Origin: Phycisphaerales bacterium
GTDB taxonomy: Bacteria > Planctomycetota > Phycisphaerae > Phycisphaerales > UBA1924
Assembly (NCBI GenBank): GCA_025453375.1
Contig: JALOQT010000004.1
Coordinates: 1 to 16,452 of the forward strand
Length of the DNA stretch: 16,452 nt
Reading direction: 5' to 3'
Shown here: positions 15,387 through 16,452 of the stretch, piece by piece
How the letters are laid out: every line of letters begins with the position of its first letter
How positions within the stretch are numbered: the stretch's first letter is position 1
The notes under the pieces: model-generated
What the model was told of the DNA's origin: nothing
Databases searched by the model: none
The model's input: the letters and a program-made list of their open reading frames with translations, nothing else
Position numbers and translations under genes: made by a program

Positions 15387-15407
15387 AGTGACGAGTGACG
15401 AGTGACG
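15387..15407. repeat. three tandem AGTGACG heptamers
   Basis: AGTGACG occurs three times in a row at 15387-15393, 15394-15400 and 15401-15407, followed by looser variants (GGTGAGC, ACGTGTGAC) to about 15436. It lies in the 81-bp gap between two genes. Function unknown; it could be a dispersed intergenic repeat type. Confidence 0.8.
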
Positions 15408-15463
15408 AGCGGTGAGCCACGAGCAACGTGTGACAAGTGCATAGGGAAGGCCACGAACGAACC

Positions 15464-16452
15464 ATGAAGTGCATGATGCTGCCGAAACTGACGTTGTCCG
15501 CGATCCTGCTGGGCGCGAGCCTGAGCGGGGTGGTGTTGATGCCGACTGGCGCGCTGGCGCAGACCTCGCTGTCGACGCTGTCTGAACGGGCCGAACTGTC
15601 CAAGGACGATCTCGAGCAGATCAAGCGTCTGGTCGATGCGGCGGTGGCGAAGCTGGAAGCGGCTGACGCGATCGAGGTGCCGCGTGGGCGGCGCGAACTG
15701 ACGGCGGCGTTTGAAGGCTCGAAGGTCGCGGTCCCGTTCCGCGTGGAGGCGGGGCGGGTGATCGTCGATCGGATTCGCCCGCTGACCAAGAGCCAGCGTG
15801 AACTGACGGCGGTCAACGCGTTGATCGTCGCGGGGGAGACGGCGACGCGCAACAGCCAGACGCTGGTCATCGAAGGGCTGAAGGACTCCCGGGCGAGCGT
15901 GCGGATCGGTGCGGCGTATGCCCTGTCGCGGTTCTACTTGCAGGCGACGCGGAGTGCCCCGGCGTTTGACGCGGAGGACACGGATCGCGGGCTCAAGGCG
16001 CTGGAGGCGATGATCGCCAGCGAGGCGGATCCGATGGCGCTGGACGCCGCGGTGACGGCGATGGTCGCGGCGAGCAACGCGCCGGGCGGGGCGGCGGCGG
16101 CGGAGCGGGCGGGCCAGGCGGTGCTGGCGCGACTGGCCAAGGGCTCCGAGGCGGGCGCGGGCGGGGCGGCGGGTGTGGACCTCTTCCCGCTGGCGGCGCG
16201 CAGCGTGCGCGAACTGCGCCAGCGGCTGCAGGATCTGGCGGTGCGGCCGGCGGCTGAGAGCGTGGGCACGGCACGGATCGCCGCGGCACTGTCGGGCGAA
16301 CTGCTGGGCGTGATCCGCGCGCGGACCAGCGCGCCGGAGTGGACGGCGATGCGCGATGTCTATCAGGCGGCGTCGGCCACGGCTGAGACGACGCTGACGC
16401 TCGCCTCGACGACGCTGAGCGGGCCGTCGATCGGATCAATGGACCTGAAGTT
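15464..16452 (+). CDS. exported hypothetical protein (3' end beyond the window)
   Basis: The frame stays open to the right edge, giving at least 329 residues. A signal peptide is clear: MKCMMLPKLT, hydrophobic LSAILLGASLSGVVLM, and a cut after GALA (Ala32) before Gln-Thr. The mature part is Ala/Arg/Leu-rich and helical. Residues about 141-159 (SRASVRIGAAYALSRFY) resemble a HEAT-like helical repeat. No catalytic motif is visible, and the function is not recognised. The ATG has GGGAAGG (15444-15450) 13 bases before it, somewhat far. It follows the lipoprotein pair after 81 bp on the same strand, so co-transcription is possible. A location in the periplasm beside the lipoprotein hints at a shared envelope role, which is inference. 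Confidence 0.8.
   Translation, partial: MKCMMLPKLTLSAILLGASLSGVVLMPTGALAQTSLSTLSERAELSKDDLEQIKRLVDAAVAKLEAADAIEVPRGRRELTAAFEGSKVAVPFRVEAGRVIVDRIRPLTKSQRELTAVNALIVAGETATRNSQTLVIEGLKDSRASVRIGAAYALSRFYLQATRSAPAFDAEDTDRGLKALEAMIASEADPMALDAAVTAMVAASNAPGGAAAAERAGQAVLARLAKGSEAGAGGAAGVDLFPLAARSVRELRQRLQDLAVRPAAESVGTARIAAALSGELLGVIRARTSAPEWTAMRDVYQAASATAETTLTLASTTLSGPSIGSMDLK

Overview
The window is a GC-rich, densely coding stretch in which every supported gene lies on the + strand. Codon third positions are strongly G/C, and the coding strand is very G-rich. The gene families suggest a Gram-negative-type bacterium that is probably motile. The best guess is Planctomycetota, perhaps Phycisphaerae. This rests on the style of the exported protein at 11650-13143 (LSm-like barrel plus a heme-like C-rich motif), the Ala/Gly/Pro-rich linkers and the overall composition. 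It is an inference, since no rRNA or other phylogenetic marker is present.

Layout. Positions 80-3826 encode a giant protein: about 900 residues of cytoplasmic coiled coil, then two membrane segments flanking a small periplasmic domain that resembles a Wzz-type polysaccharide co-polymerase. Positions 3973-9117 form a compact chemosensory cluster in the order cheW, cheR, cheA, cheX, cheY. A strong hairpin at 9207-9233, probably a terminator, closes it. After a 377-bp gap, a second unit holds a single-domain response regulator (9495-9863) and, 26 bp later, a FapA/DUF342 protein (9890-11491). Next come an exported protein with a CX4CH heme-like motif (11650-13143), a 356-bp non-coding gap with a dense cluster of G-runs, a coiled-coil lipoprotein (13500-14357) overlapping a partner reading frame by 4 bp (14354-15382), and an exported protein that runs off the right edge (from 15464).

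How the genes work together. CheW couples receptors to the CheA kinase, CheA phosphorylates CheY, CheR methylates receptors, and CheX dephosphorylates CheY-P. No receptor (MCP), CheB, CheD or CheZ is encoded here, so these must lie elsewhere or be absent. FapA-family proteins have been linked to flagellar assembly, so the response regulator/FapA pair may connect signalling to motility, but that is inference. The giant coiled-coil protein beside the chemosensory cluster is the most unusual element and has no assigned function.

Other points for a second look are a degenerate second HPt-like domain in CheA without its histidine, a lipoprotein that may have been split by a frameshift, and several small repeats and hairpins. 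I saw no tRNA, rRNA, CRISPR array, insertion sequence or phage gene.
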